Source: Gammaproteobacteria bacterium (GTDB lineage: Bacteria > Pseudomonadota > Gammaproteobacteria > S012-40). From it: a DNA stretch of 64,000 nucleotides. Under the pieces are notes generated by a model that saw only the letters and a list, made by a program, of their open reading frames with translations, made no database searches and was not told the origin of the DNA. A program made the translations under genes and the position numbers. The stretch spans positions 62,001 through 126,000 of the forward strand of contig JAOUMY010000006.1 of NCBI GenBank assembly GCA_029881255.1, read 5' to 3'. Position 1 is the first letter of the stretch. Every line of letters starts with the position of its first letter. This document shows, one piece after another, positions 9,149-19,111 of the stretch.

Positions 9149-9883
9149 CTAGAAACCGAAACTTGACAATAAATCATCAACCTCGTTCTGCCCTGAAACC
9201 ACGTTGTCGCCTTCCATGCCTGGCACCTGCGGCCCGTCAAGACCACCGGTGTTCACACTTCCTTCACTCTCACGTTTGATACTGCTTCCACCTAGCTTGA
9301 TCAGCTCGACCAGACTGCTTTCGACTTCTGACACCAGCTTGATAACCCGCTTTATAATCTGTCCGGTGATATCCTGGAAATCCTGGGCCATGAGTACATC
9401 GTTTAGATTGTTCTTGACCATATCCATATCATTACCGGCGCTGACAAAAAAGGCCTGCAGGTTACGACTCAAATCCCGAAACTGTGCGGGATTGAGCTCG
9501 CGATGCGTAAACTTCTCCCAAGTTTTTCCGAAACTGCCAATAGTATCTGACAGCGCATCACATACAGGCGTCACCGCTTCGATTGCATTCAAGGTGCGGT
9601 GCGCGGCTTCATCGGTTTTGGTTATAACGTAGCTCAAACGTTCTCTTGCATCAGGTATCTCCTCCTGCGCAAGACTGTTAATTCGTTCATCGTATCTGAA
9701 GCTGTTTAGTGCTTCGTGAAATTCGCGAGTCAGTTTTCCCAATTCGCGGAACAAGTGGGACTCTCTTAGATCTGTCAGTTGCGCGATGCATGCATCCACC
9801 TTCTCGTTATTGCCTTCCTCTAACTGAGCAACGAGATCGCGGGCGATGGCAAGTAATTCGCTGTCTTCTGGCTTTTCACTCAT
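9149..9883 (-). CDS. cheZ: CheY-P phosphatase CheZ
   Basis: CheZ removes phosphate from CheY-P and so resets the motor signal. The 244-residue helical protein carries the catalytic core sequence LMAQDFQDITGQIIKRVI, with the conserved Gln in DFQDITGQ, and ends in the amphipathic CheY-binding tail DDLLSSFGF. It sits between cheY and cheA as usual in beta/gammaproteobacteria. The start ATG follows AGGA closely. Confidence 0.96.
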   Translation of the reverse strand: MSEKPEDSELLAIARDLVAQLEEGNNEKVDACIAQLTDLRESHLFRELGKLTREFHEALNSFRYDERINSLAQEEIPDARERLSYVITKTDEAAHRTLNAIEAVTPVCDALSDTIGSFGKTWEKFTHRELNPAQFRDLSRNLQAFFVSAGNDMDMVKNNLNDVLMAQDFQDITGQIIKRVIKLVSEVESSLVELIKLGGSSIKRESEGSVNTGGLDGPQVPGMEGDNVVSGQNEVDDLLSSFGF

Positions 9884-9900
9884 TCCTGGTGCCTCTTCCC

Positions 9901-10293
9901 TTACTTGCTCGCATTTACCCGTTCAAAAATCTTATCTATTTTTTCCTTCAGGGTTGTTGCAGTGAAAGGTTTGACTATATAGCCGTTGACGCCGGCCTGA
10001 GCAGCCTCGACGATTTGTTCCCGCTTTTGCTCAGCAGTTACCATAAGGACAGGCAAATGCGCTAGCTCTGGATCAGATCGAACATTTTTCAACAGTTCAA
10101 TACCGGTCATACCCGGCATATTCCAGTCAGTTACCAGAAAATCAAATTTTCCTGATTTCAGCATGGGCAATGCAGTCGATCCATCATCCGCCTCCTGGGT
10201 ATTGTTAAACCCCAGATCCCTGAGCAGATTTTTGATAATCCGTCGCATCGTAGAAAAGTCATCCACAATGAGGATTTTCATATTCTTATCCAA
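9901..10293 (-). CDS. cheY: Chemotaxis response regulator CheY
   Basis: This single receiver domain of 130 residues when phosphorylated binds FliM and switches flagellar rotation. It has the acidic pair D11/D12, phospho-acceptor D56 in VTDWNMPG, Thr in MVTAEQK and Lys in YIVKPF. The chosen start is a TTG at 10293, because a GGAGG site lies 5 bases before it, whereas the ATG at 10281 is 17 bases away. Close relatives also carry a few residues before [10 protein letters not shown] 208-base gap to fliA holds a possible sigma-28 promoter. Confidence 0.96.
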   Translation of the reverse strand: MDKNMKILIVDDFSTMRRIIKNLLRDLGFNNTQEADDGSTALPMLKSGKFDFLVTDWNMPGMTGIELLKNVRSDPELAHLPVLMVTAEQKREQIVEAAQAGVNGYIVKPFTATTLKEKIDKIFERVNASK

Positions 10294-10329
10294 GGTAACC
10301 TCCAGACCTAATCTAAGCTTCCTTCACTT

Positions 10330-10357
10330 GTATCGACACATAATTGTTAAATATTTA
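10330..10357 (-). promoter_or_regulatory. Possible sigma-28 (FliA) promoter for cheY
   Basis: On the minus strand TAAA (10357-10354) is followed after 16 bases by GTCGATAC (10337-10330). This matches 6 of 8 positions of the GCCGATAA -10 element of FliA promoters, with a spacer one base longer than ideal. The position, about 37 bases before the cheY start and downstream of fliA itself, makes sense for a late chemotaxis operon. Confidence 0.4.
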
Positions 10358-10445
10358 ATACTTGTCTTACAGGAAGTTGGAAAAAAACAAACAATCTTCG
10401 TTTGTCATGCACAGTGGGGTGTTTCGCAGAAATATTAATGTGCCC

Positions 10446-10470
10446 GTGTTTTTCCAAAACCGGAAAACAC
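10446..10470. other. Hairpin in fliA-cheY spacer
   Basis: GTGTTTTTCC (10446-10455) can pair with GGAAAACAC (10462-10470) with a single bulge. It lies about 30 bases after the fliA stop on the minus strand. There is no clean T-run behind it, so it may be a weak terminator, an attenuator or an RNA-stabilising 3' structure between fliA and cheY. Confidence 0.45.
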
Positions 10471-10501
10471 AGGAATTGGGAGACCATCAGTCTAAAATCG
10501 C

Positions 10502-11236
10502 TTACTCTTCGTTATCCCAATTGGCCATGCGGGATTGAAGACGGATCACAGCCTGGCTGTGGATTTGACAGACACGGGATTCACTAACCCCTAAAACATT
10601 ACCGATTTCACGCAGATTGAGTTCTTCGTCATAGTAAAGGGCCATAACGAGTCGTTCACGCTCCGGCAGACTTGCAATAGCATCTGCAAGATAGCGTTTA
10701 AAGTCATCCCGTTGAAGTCCATCCAACGGCGTACCGATATCATCACTTAGCGAATCTGCTAGCGATTCCTCGCCCGGCGTTATGTCATCAAAACTCATGA
10801 CGCGATAACCACTGGCCGCTTGCAGTATCTGATGATATTCATCAATAGAAACATTCAGTAATTTCGCTACTTCATGGTCACGCGCATCACGTCCGGTTTC
10901 GTTTTCGATGACTCGTATCGCATCTGCGACCACGCGAGCCTTTTTATGCACTGAACGAGGCGCCCAATCGCTACGACGTATCTCATCCAACATTGCGCCA
11001 CGTATGCGAATTCCCGCATAGGTTTCAAAACTCGCGCCCTGTGTTGAATCATAGTTACGTGATGCTTCCAACAAGCCGATCATACCAGCTTGTATTAAAT
11101 CATCTGGTTGTACGCTTGGGGGTAAACGACTAATAAGATGATAAGCTATTCGCTTTACTAAAGGCGCATACTTGGCAACGGTTTCGCTATCGCTAGGTTG
11201 ACCGGTAACTTGTTTATAGGTAGCGACTCCGCTCAT
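10502..11236 (-). CDS. fliA: Flagellar sigma factor sigma-28, FliA
   Basis: FliA directs RNA polymerase to late flagellar and chemotaxis promoters. The 244 residues cover region 2 (DDLIQAGMIGLLEASRNYD), region 3 and region 4 (NLREIGNVLGVSESRVCQIHSQA, split here as the helix-turn-helix). The ATG overlaps the flhG stop as ATGA, so the two are translationally coupled. The order flhF-flhG-fliA-cheY is the one found in polar flagellates. Confidence 0.97.
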   Translation of the reverse strand: MSGVATYKQVTGQPSDSETVAKYAPLVKRIAYHLISRLPPSVQPDDLIQAGMIGLLEASRNYDSTQGASFETYAGIRIRGAMLDEIRRSDWAPRSVHKKARVVADAIRVIENETGRDARDHEVAKLLNVSIDEYHQILQAASGYRVMSFDDITPGEESLADSLSDDIGTPLDGLQRDDFKRYLADAIASLPERERLVMALYYDEELNLREIGNVLGVSESRVCQIHSQAVIRLQSRMANWDNEE

Positions 11237-12117
11237 AGTGAGGCCTCCACTGGAATCCGACTCGCTTGTATCAAACGTTCAATAAAAAATTCGAGATGTC
11301 CTGATGCCACGACAGGCATAGGCCACTTATCGGCTTTCTGTGCGAGATTCTTGAATGCAATCGCAGATTTTGATCTTGGATAAGCTTCCACCACCGGTTT
11401 TTGCCGCTGTATCGCCTTTCTGAGCAAGGGATCAAAGGGCATAACACCAAAATACTTCAGGGTAACATCGAGAAAACGTTGAGAGACTTTCAGCAATTTT
11501 TCGTACAACTCCCGCCCTTCCTGTACGCTATTAACCATATTCGCCAAAACATGAAACCGTTGAACACCGTATTCACGGCTTAGCAATTTAATTAATGCAT
11601 AGGCATCGGTAATCGATGCCGGTTCATCGCAGACTACGACAAGAACTTCCTGTGCCGCGCGACAAAAGCTGACAACTGACGAGGAAATTCCAGCGGCCGT
11701 GTCGATGACAAGCGTGTCGATGCGATCATGCAATTCACTAAATGCCCGAATCAAACCGACAGACTGGATTTCATCCAGCTCCGCCATCGCCTTGGTTCCC
11801 GATGATGCTGGCACCACTTTCAATCCCAGTGGCCCTGTAACAATAATTTCCGACAAACTGCGTTCACCGCTAATCACATGTTGCAGATTGTAAGGGCTGT
11901 GCAAACCCAGCAAGACGTCCACATTGGCCATACCGAGATCTGCATCGAGTAACATGACCTCGCGTCCCATGGATTGAAAGGCCAGCGCCAGATTTATCGA
12001 TACATTCGATTTACCCACGCCACCTTTACCGCTCGCAACTGCGATGACGCGTACCGGTTTGTGCTTTCGCATCTGGCGCAATCCCGCCGCCTGGTCCTGA
12101 AACTTATGCCAGGTCAT
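11233..12117 (-). CDS. flhG: Flagellar number regulator FlhG (FleN), MinD-like ATPase
   Basis: FlhG limits flagellar number, in Pseudomonas by inhibiting the activator FleQ, and works with FlhF. The 294-residue protein has the N-terminal activation helix region (FQDQAAGLRQM), the deviant Walker A motif ASGKGGVGKSN and a MinD-type ATPase fold with VIDTAAG. Its start overlaps the flhF end by 14 bases. Confidence 0.95.
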   Translation of the reverse strand: MTWHKFQDQAAGLRQMRKHKPVRVIAVASGKGGVGKSNVSINLALAFQSMGREVMLLDADLGMANVDVLLGLHSPYNLQHVISGERSLSEIIVTGPLGLKVVPASSGTKAMAELDEIQSVGLIRAFSELHDRIDTLVIDTAAGISSSVVSFCRAAQEVLVVVCDEPASITDAYALIKLLSREYGVQRFHVLANMVNSVQEGRELYEKLLKVSQRFLDVTLKYFGVMPFDPLLRKAIQRQKPVVEAYPRSKSAIAFKNLAQKADKWPMPVVASGHLEFFIERLIQASRIPVEASL

Positions 12118-13540
12118 CGCTCACAATCTCCCCAAATGCCATCTGTAATACATCGTCGTCGGCTTTTTGATGCTTGCTGTTTAACAGGGAAACTGCGCGC
12201 TTTACCAATTCAACGCCACGCGCACGATGTAGATCTTCAGGCACGCGTTGACCATCACTGATATAACTGACAGGTAGTTGGTGATGCATAACGGTCGACA
12301 ACACACCGCCGATGCTCAAGCTTTCATCCAGTTTGGTAATAATACAGGCTTCAAGTACCGCTTTCTTGAACGACGTGATGGTCTCGTCAAGCGCCTGAAT
12401 TTGCGTTGAGGCCGAAACCACCAACAACGTTTTAATTGAATTCGAGCCTTCATTTAACATCGCGAACTGCTCGGTCAAACGCAGGTCGCGTTGCGACATG
12501 CCAGCGGTATCGATCAATATGAGTTGCTTGTCATAAAGACTTTTGAGAGTTTTTTTCAATTCCTGCACATCTGATGCAATTCGTACGGGTGTACCCAAAA
12601 TTCGCCCAAACGTGCGCAGTTGCTCTTGCGCGCCGACACGATAATTATCCGTCGTAATAAGCGCAATGCCTTTCGTTCCGTGAGACAAGGCATATCGTGC
12701 AGCCATTTTCGCTATCGTAGTCGTCTTTCCAACACCAGTAGGTCCGACCAGCGCAAACACACCACCGTTTTGCACAATGTCATCTTCGACTGTAGGAATG
12801 TTTGCCGAGAGTAGCTTCATCGCGTTACGCCAGATGATTTCGAAAGTCGCCTCATATTGCACGCGATCTGCCAACCGTCTTGCTGTTGCGGGACTCAATC
12901 CCAACTCATACAAATGGCGTAACAACTTGGCCTTTTTCGGCATGCGTTTGCTGAGTTCGTTCCAGGCGAGACTGGAAAGCTGGTTTTGCAATAAACCTTT
13001 AATGTCCTGTAATTCTGTCCAGAGTTTCCCGAGATCCTTATCTGTCGTTTTGCTCGGCGCACTTGTTTCAGCTACCGGCTTTTTCGCGACAGGCTTTTTT
13101 ACCGTTCTATCCGGCGTGGACTGTCCGCCGAAACGCTCTTCAACGGTGTCTTTAAATTTTTCCAGCCATTCCTGCGAAACCTGTCCAGTCTCGTTTCTGG
13201 ATTCCGATTTCTGTCTTTTCTTCGACGCTGAAGAAAAATTGTAGCGATCCTCGGTGGGCAGTTTGTCATAACCAGGAAGTGGTTCAGTGGTCGCCGTCGG
13301 CGCGCTGGAATAGGTATTTAATTCTGCCTCGCGTTTTTCGCTACGCGCGAGTTCGCGTTCGATAATGGCATCGGTATTCTGTGAATCGAAAATAGATTCG
13401 TCGTAATCTATTGCGGCAATCACTTCGACACCGTTACTAAGACTACGATTGGATATGATGACTGCATCCGCGCCAAGCTCCGCGCTCACCATATTGATGG
13501 CGGTGCGTATGTCCGGTGCATTAAAGCGCTTCAACTTCAT
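12104..13540 (-). CDS. flhF: Flagellar placement GTPase FlhF (SRP-like)
   Basis: FlhF is an SRP-family GTPase that marks the pole where the flagellum is built. The 478 residues comprise the B domain (start MKLKRFNAPD), a variable Lys/Thr/Ser-rich segment (~60-170), the N domain, and the G domain with P-loop GPTGVGKTTTIAKMAARY and the DTAGMSQRD and TKLDES motifs. It is flanked by flhA and flhG, the canonical order. Confidence 0.97.
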   Translation of the reverse strand: MKLKRFNAPDIRTAINMVSAELGADAVIISNRSLSNGVEVIAAIDYDESIFDSQNTDAIIERELARSEKREAELNTYSSAPTATTEPLPGYDKLPTEDRYNFSSASKKRQKSESRNETGQVSQEWLEKFKDTVEERFGGQSTPDRTVKKPVAKKPVAETSAPSKTTDKDLGKLWTELQDIKGLLQNQLSSLAWNELSKRMPKKAKLLRHLYELGLSPATARRLADRVQYEATFEIIWRNAMKLLSANIPTVEDDIVQNGGVFALVGPTGVGKTTTIAKMAARYALSHGTKGIALITTDNYRVGAQEQLRTFGRILGTPVRIASDVQELKKTLKSLYDKQLILIDTAGMSQRDLRLTEQFAMLNEGSNSIKTLLVVSASTQIQALDETITSFKKAVLEACIITKLDESLSIGGVLSTVMHHQLPVSYISDGQRVPEDLHRARGVELVKRAVSLLNSKHQKADDDVLQMAFGEIVSDDLA

Positions 13541-13578
13541 CTACAACTTCCTCAGTCTTTTCATATATACACGGTCTC

Positions 13579-15672
13579 TCACTTACCAACCGTCGCCACA
13601 ACTTTTATCTGTTTGTTGTCCGGTACTTCGTTATAAGACAGGACATGCAGATTTGAGATTGAACGTCTGGCGAATCGCGCCAGTAAGGCTCTGAGCTGCG
13701 GTGCAACCAGCAGTACCGCCGGTTGGCCCGCCATCTCCTGACGCTGGGCCGCGTCTAAAAGGGAACTGTTCATCTTCTCAGCCAGCCCCGGTTCAAAACC
13801 CGCTTCATGACTACCGGAGGCCTGAACCGTCTGGAGCAATAACTGTTCCAGTGATGGGTCAAGCGTAATCACCGGCAACTCTTCCTCCAGACCATTGATA
13901 TGCTGGAGAATTGAACGACTTAGCGCCTGTCTGACGGATGCGGTCAGATAGTCTGTGTCCTGACTAGTTGTCGCCGCATCCGCCAAAGTTTCGGCGATAG
14001 TGCGGATATCTCTGATAGGTATTTGTTCCATAAGGAGATTTTGCAGCACTTTAAGCATTGCACCGAGTGATAAAGTATTGGGAACCAGCTCTTCCACCAG
14101 CTTCGGCGCGGTTCTACCCAGATTGTCCAGTAGCTGTTGAGCCTCTTCTCGTCCCAACAATTCATGGGCATGGCCCTGTAACACCTGGGACAGATGAGTG
14201 GCCACTACCGTGCTGGCATCAACCACCGTATAGCCTAGCGTTTGTGCATGATCTCTTTGTCCGCGCTCTATCCAAACGGCATCCAATCCAAAGGCCGGGT
14301 CCTTACCTGGAACCCCCTGTAGCTTGCCAAAAACCTGCCCTGGATTGATGGCCATGTCCCGGTCCGGATAGATGTCGGCTTGACCGACGGGTACGCCATG
14401 TAAGGTGATGCGATAGGTGTTCGGGTTGAGTTCAAGATTGTCACGAATGTGTACTGGCGGAATGAGAAAGCCCAACTCTTGGGATAATTTTTTGCGCACA
14501 CCCTTGATTCGCGCCATCAACTCACCACCCTGGCTTTTATCGACCAGGGGAATCAAGCGATAACCCACTTCCAAACCAATGAGGTCTACCGGTATCACAT
14601 CATCCCAACTCAACTCCTTGGGCTGCTGGGCCTGTTTCTCGGTTTCCATCGGCACAGGGGCTTCTTCTACCTGCGGTTCCTGACGGAGTTGCCACCAGGA
14701 ACCCGCGCCGGCGAGTAGTGCTAGCGTAAGAAATGCAACATTTGGCATGCCGGGAATAACACCCATGGTGCCCATGATGCCGGCGGTGATGGCCAGAGTG
14801 CGAGGCGAACGAAACAGCTGCGATACCATCTGCCCACCCAATTCCTGCTCGGATGACACACGCGTAACAATGATTGCAGCGGCCGTAGAAAGTAGTAGCG
14901 ATGGAATCTGTGCAACCAGTCCATCACCGATAGTCAGCAAGGTATAGTTCTTGGCGGCCTCATCAAACGGCAAGCCATGTTGCAACATGCCTATGATCAA
15001 TCCACCGACGATATTGATAAACAGTATCATGATGCCGGCGACGGCATCGCCGCGCACGAATTTACTCGCACCATCCATCGAACCGTAAAAATCGGCCTCA
15101 CGTACGATTTCGTCGCGGCGCTCTTGCGCCTGCTCCTGGGTGATCAGTCCCGCATTCAAATCCGCATCGATGGCCATTTGTTTACCCGGCATCGAATCCA
15201 AGGTGAAGCGTGCGCTGACTTCTGAGATACGGCCACCACCTTTGGTGACCACGACGAAATTGATAATCACAAGAATGGCAAATACAACAAAACCGACAGC
15301 GTAGTTGCCGCCGATAACGAATTCACCAAAGGCTTCGATTACCTGGCCAGCCGCACCGGTCCCGGTATGTCCTTCCAACAACACCACCCGCGTCGAAGCA
15401 ATATTGAGTGCGAGACGCATTAAGGTCGCGAAGAGCAGCACGGTTGGAAAAACCGAAAACTCCAAAGGTCGATTGACATATACCGAGGCGAGCAGAACAA
15501 CTAATGAGAGTGAAATACTGAACGTAAACAACATGTCTAGCAAAAATGGCGGTAACGGTAACACCAGCATCGCCAGTATAACCACCAGCGCCGCAGGAAC
15601 GCCTAAACCGCTACGACTCAGAATCTGAAAGATCTGTGCTGCTTTTTGTTGGTTTTCCTGGAGAGTTGCCAC
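13579..15672 (-). CDS. flhA: Flagellar type III export gate protein FlhA
   Basis: FlhA forms the nonameric export gate of the flagellar type III secretion system. At 697 residues it has eight or so N-terminal membrane segments, the conserved cytoplasmic FHIPEP-type loop region (residues ~140-190, including GGRISEVSARFTLDSMPGKQ) and the large C-terminal cytoplasmic domain that docks substrates and chaperones. It is separated from flhB by 28 bases. Confidence 0.97.
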   Translation of the reverse strand: MATLQENQQKAAQIFQILSRSGLGVPAALVVILAMLVLPLPPFLLDMLFTFSISLSLVVLLASVYVNRPLEFSVFPTVLLFATLMRLALNIASTRVVLLEGHTGTGAAGQVIEAFGEFVIGGNYAVGFVVFAILVIINFVVVTKGGGRISEVSARFTLDSMPGKQMAIDADLNAGLITQEQAQERRDEIVREADFYGSMDGASKFVRGDAVAGIMILFINIVGGLIIGMLQHGLPFDEAAKNYTLLTIGDGLVAQIPSLLLSTAAAIIVTRVSSEQELGGQMVSQLFRSPRTLAITAGIMGTMGVIPGMPNVAFLTLALLAGAGSWWQLRQEPQVEEAPVPMETEKQAQQPKELSWDDVIPVDLIGLEVGYRLIPLVDKSQGGELMARIKGVRKKLSQELGFLIPPVHIRDNLELNPNTYRITLHGVPVGQADIYPDRDMAINPGQVFGKLQGVPGKDPAFGLDAVWIERGQRDHAQTLGYTVVDASTVVATHLSQVLQGHAHELLGREEAQQLLDNLGRTAPKLVEELVPNTLSLGAMLKVLQNLLMEQIPIRDIRTIAETLADAATTSQDTDYLTASVRQALSRSILQHINGLEEELPVITLDPSLEQLLLQTVQASGSHEAGFEPGLAEKMNSSLLDAAQRQEMAGQPAVLLVAPQLRALLARFARRSISNLHVLSYNEVPDNKQIKVVATVGK

Positions 15673-15700
15673 GCCTTGTTTCTACCTTGTCCAGCTCATA

Positions 15701-16837
15701 TTAGTGGTCGCGACGTAAATCATCGGGAATAGGAACGTCTTCGAGTGTTATAGGCTTTGAAAAATCTGTACCAGGTCGACGACGTAAATCGAATATATAA
15801 GCGAGAACCTTGGCCACAGCCACATACAGGCCGGATGGAATTTCTTCGCTGACTTCTGTGCTGTAATAAATTGCCCGTGCTAACGCAGGAGAAGACAATA
15901 ACGGCACACTATTGGCGCGTGCGATTTCGCGAATTTGCGCCGCAATCAAGTCTGCGCCTTTAGCGACGACAATAGGCGCCCCACCCCGTTTGTCATCATA
16001 TTTCAAGGCAACCGCAAAATGCGTCGGGTTAGTAATGACGACGTCGGCCGTGGGTACTTCAGCCATCATGCGACGTCTATGCATTTCAAACTGTACCTGG
16101 CGGATACGTGACTTGGTTTCGGGACTACCCTCAGTCTGTTTGTGTTCCTGCTTGACCTCTTCCTTGGTCATCATCAATTGCTTTTTGTTATCCCACAACT
16201 GAAACGGCGCATCGATCGCTGCAATAACAATTAACACCGACGACAAAATCAAAAAAAACCAGGTAAGATCTTCACCGATGGTTTTCAATGCTGGCCTGAG
16301 CGATTGATAACCGACTGACAAGATATCGTTTGCCTGCCAATACAACAAAGCAACCGCGGCAGCGCCAACCAGCGTCACTTTTCCTATCGCCTTCAATAAT
16401 TCAATCAGGCCTTTTACGCCGAATATTCGTTTGATTCCGGAAATGGGATTCATCTTACTGAACTTGGGCTGCATGGCCTGCAAACTAAAGTTCCAACCGC
16501 CAATTGACAGCGAAGATATAAACGCTACTGCAATCATTACTGCAAAGAAAGGTACTATCGCCCACAGACCTTCGAGTATTTGTTCCTGAAACACCAAACT
16601 CATGTATCGGTCATCAAATACTTTAATGCGTTCCGGGCTAAGGCTATCAATTAGTATCGCCATTAAATCCCGTATCAACTCATCACCGAGCAACATCAGC
16701 GTCGCCGCCGACGCAATCATCATGAAAAAAGTATTAAATTCGCGCGAACGCGGAACCTGACCCTTCTGGCGGGCCTGCTCAATTCGTCGCCCCGTGGGGT
16801 CTTCTGATTTTTCTTGACCGTCTGCGTTTTCTGCCAT
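15701..16837 (-). CDS. flhB: Flagellar export switch protein FlhB
   Basis: FlhB controls the hook-to-filament substrate switch of the export apparatus. The 378-residue protein has four membrane segments followed by a cytoplasmic domain with the self-cleavage site NPTH (in VVITNPTHFAVALKY). The N-terminal signature EKSEDPTGRRIEQARQKGQV is typical. It is encoded directly after fliR. Confidence 0.97.
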   Translation of the reverse strand: MAENADGQEKSEDPTGRRIEQARQKGQVPRSREFNTFFMMIASAATLMLLGDELIRDLMAILIDSLSPERIKVFDDRYMSLVFQEQILEGLWAIVPFFAVMIAVAFISSLSIGGWNFSLQAMQPKFSKMNPISGIKRIFGVKGLIELLKAIGKVTLVGAAAVALLYWQANDILSVGYQSLRPALKTIGEDLTWFFLILSSVLIVIAAIDAPFQLWDNKKQLMMTKEEVKQEHKQTEGSPETKSRIRQVQFEMHRRRMMAEVPTADVVITNPTHFAVALKYDDKRGGAPIVVAKGADLIAAQIREIARANSVPLLSSPALARAIYYSTEVSEEIPSGLYVAVAKVLAYIFDLRRRPGTDFSKPITLEDVPIPDDLRRDH

Positions 16838-16860
16838 TGCGTTATACTGTCAGTGAAAAT

Positions 16861-17637
16861 CTAGTGTTGATTGACCAAACCCTTAACCGCCGTAAAAGCA
16901 TCCGTTGAAATAATTTCAAACTGCGCCAATACCACGGGTAGAGTCATCATTAAAATGTAAAACCCACCGGTAATCGTGACCGAAAAACCGACGGCAAATA
17001 TGTTTAGCTGCGGCGCGGCACGACCCATTACACCCATCGCCATGTTTACCAGTAATAAGGCAGTAATCGCAGGTAATGCGACAAGCACTGCACCAGAAAA
17101 CATTTTCGTACCCCAATTCGCCAATTCCCAATATCCTGCGACTTCTATACCCGAGGCGGCGATTGGTAACGAAAAGAAACTATCCGAAACAACACCGATC
17201 AAGGCCAGGTGTCCATCAAGTCCCAGAAAAATCAGTGTAACCATCAATACAAAAAACATCGCCAGTACCGGCGTCTGAGATCCATTAATGGGATCCACCA
17301 TGGTGGAAAAACCGAGTCCCATTTGCATGGCAATCACCTGTCCGCCGATTACAAATACCGCAAATACCAAATGAAAAATAAATCCCATCACGACGCCGAT
17401 CAGAATTTGATGGAGGATTAGTAAGGCACCTTGAATGCTAAGCGTATCGATTTGTGGAACGGCAGGAATGATCGGTGCGACGATAACGGTGATTCCCAAC
17501 GCAATGGCCAGTCGCGCCCTGACCGGAATAAAGTTGGAACTGAATGCGGGCATTGCGGTAACCATCGCAGCGATGCGCACAAACGGCCAGAAGTAGCTAC
17601 CAAGAAGACCACCGATTTCCTCGCTGGTAAACAACAT
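16861..17637 (-). CDS. fliR: Flagellar export gate protein FliR
   Basis: FliR is part of the FliPQR core of the flagellar type III export channel in the basal-body membrane patch. This 258-residue protein has six or so hydrophobic segments, with the conserved GxxMGF-type region (LIGVVMGFIFHLVFAVF) and ALPAITALLLVNMAMGVMGR. It starts 3 bases after the fliQ stop. Confidence 0.95.
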   Translation of the reverse strand: MLFTSEEIGGLLGSYFWPFVRIAAMVTAMPAFSSNFIPVRARLAIALGITVIVAPIIPAVPQIDTLSIQGALLILHQILIGVVMGFIFHLVFAVFVIGGQVIAMQMGLGFSTMVDPINGSQTPVLAMFFVLMVTLIFLGLDGHLALIGVVSDSFFSLPIAASGIEVAGYWELANWGTKMFSGAVLVALPAITALLLVNMAMGVMGRAAPQLNIFAVGFSVTITGGFYILMMTLPVVLAQFEIISTDAFTAVKGLVNQH

Positions 17638-17640
17638 ACA

Positions 17641-17910
17641 TCAACCCAGTAAATAGGGAATGTCGGTAAACGTCCTTTCCAGGTAGGCCAGCATCAATGA
17701 CAACATATACGGCCCGGCAAGCATCAGTGTCGCCAGAGTAACGAGTAATTTTGGAATAAAAGAGAGCGTCATTTCGTTGATCGAGGTCGCTGCCTGAAAC
17801 ATACTCACTAGCAAACCGACTGCGAGTGCAGGTAGCAATATGATAGACACCAGTATAACTATAATTTCAAGCGTGTGTCGAAACACATCAAGTACCATCT
17901 CCGGCGTCAT
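17641..17910 (-). CDS. fliQ: Flagellar export gate protein FliQ
   Basis: FliQ is a small two-helix subunit of the FliPQR export gate. The 89 residues match family length. The first hairpin is around ~18-38, and the conserved FQAATSINEMTLSFIPKLL lies between the membrane helices. It lies between fliP and fliR with spacers of 12 and 3 bases. Confidence 0.95.
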   Translation of the reverse strand: MTPEMVLDVFRHTLEIIVILVSIILLPALAVGLLVSMFQAATSINEMTLSFIPKLLVTLATLMLAGPYMLSLMLAYLERTFTDIPYLLG

Positions 17911-17922
17911 GGCCTTGTCTCC

Positions 17923-18660
17923 TTATACATAGAAACTCGACGCGAGCGTCCCCATAATCAGAGACCATCCATCGACCAAAACAAACAACATAATTTTAAA
18001 CGGCAGCGCGATCATCATTGGTGACAACATCATCATACCCATAGCCATGAGCACGCTGGCAACGACTAAGTCAATAACCAGAAATGGAACATAAATCAAA
18101 AATCCCATAGTGAAGGCGGTTTTGAGTTCACTGGTAATAAACGAAGGAATCAACAGACGAAAAGGAATTTGCTCTGCAGACTCTAATGGTGGATGACCTG
18201 AAATCTTCATAAACATTTCAAGGTCAGATTCCCGTGTCTGGCCAATCATAAATTCTCTAATCGGCTGTTGCGCTTTGGCGAAGGCAACATCAATCTCAAT
18301 CTTTTCTTCCATATAGGGAGAAAGAGCATCTGCGTATATCTTTTCAAAAACGGGCGCCATAATAAAGAAGGTCAAAAACAAGGCGAGACCAATCATGACC
18401 TGACTTGATGGCGCCTGCATCAAGCCGATTGCCTGACGCAAAATGGAAAGCACAATAACAATACGCGTAAAGGCAGTCAGCATCATCAGACCTGCAGGCA
18501 GCAGTGTGATCAAGGTCATCAAAGCGACTATTTGCAAGGTCAGGGTATAGGTCTGTGAACCGTTGGGATTTGTCGTAACCGACATCGCAGGAATACCGGG
18601 ATCCGCCGCCAGACTAATGCCAGGAATCAACAGCAACAAGATCAGAATACGCAATGCCAT
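17923..18660 (-). CDS. fliP: Flagellar export gate protein FliP
   Basis: FliP forms the pentameric base of the FliPQR export channel. I use the ATG at 18660 (245 residues), preceded by GGAAGG at good spacing and overlapping the fliO stop by one base (TGATG); an in-frame ATG at 18675 is possible. A signal peptide ([17 protein letters not shown]) is followed by the family signature ([20 protein letters not shown]) and further membrane segments. Confidence 0.96.
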   Translation of the reverse strand: MALRILILLLLIPGISLAADPGIPAMSVTTNPNGSQTYTLTLQIVALMTLITLLPAGLMMLTAFTRIVIVLSILRQAIGLMQAPSSQVMIGLALFLTFFIMAPVFEKIYADALSPYMEEKIEIDVAFAKAQQPIREFMIGQTRESDLEMFMKISGHPPLESAEQIPFRLLIPSFITSELKTAFTMGFLIYVPFLVIDLVVASVLMAMGMMMLSPMMIALPFKIMLFVLVDGWSLIMGTLASSFYV

Positions 18661-19109
18661 CACTTTGCCTTCCATTGTTTAATTGCCTGGTTGAGTTTGG
18701 TCGAAAAACTTTCGCCTGTCGTATCGACGCCAGCAACAGACACTGGATTTTCCAATACATGTAGTGTTTGTATCGATGAAGAAGTAACGCCTACCAGTAC
18801 TTGTTGTTCACCTACTTGCAAAAGCAAAACTTTTTCACGACTTCCGATATTTAATCCGCCAATAATTCTTAAAGATTGACTAGATACTGTCGATACATTA
18901 CCGAATCGACGCAGAAACCAGGCGCTACCAAAAATGGCGAAAACAACAAATAAAAGACCAATCGTCACCTTTAGCATACTGCCGCTGACATCCATCGCAG
19001 ATGCGCTCGACATTTCACTGGCACGCATAGGGCCCTCTTCTGCCAAACCCAATACCGGGAACACGATCAACAGGCAGAAGATCGTTATCAAAAGAGTAGA
19101 TTTTTTCAT
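18660..19109 (-). CDS. fliO: Flagellar assembly protein FliO
   Basis: FliO is a small membrane protein that helps FliP assemble. The 149-residue product has an N-terminal signal-like segment (residues ~5-23), a second membrane helix (~47-68, [19 protein letters not shown]) and a cytoplasmic beta-rich domain ([17 protein letters not shown]). FliO is poorly conserved, but the position between fliN and fliP and the layout are diagnostic. Confidence 0.9.
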   Translation of the reverse strand: MKKSTLLITIFCLLIVFPVLGLAEEGPMRASEMSSASAMDVSGSMLKVTIGLLFVVFAIFGSAWFLRRFGNVSTVSSQSLRIIGGLNIGSREKVLLLQVGEQQVLVGVTSSSIQTLHVLENPVSVAGVDTTGESFSTKLNQAIKQWKAK

Positions 19110-19111
19110 GT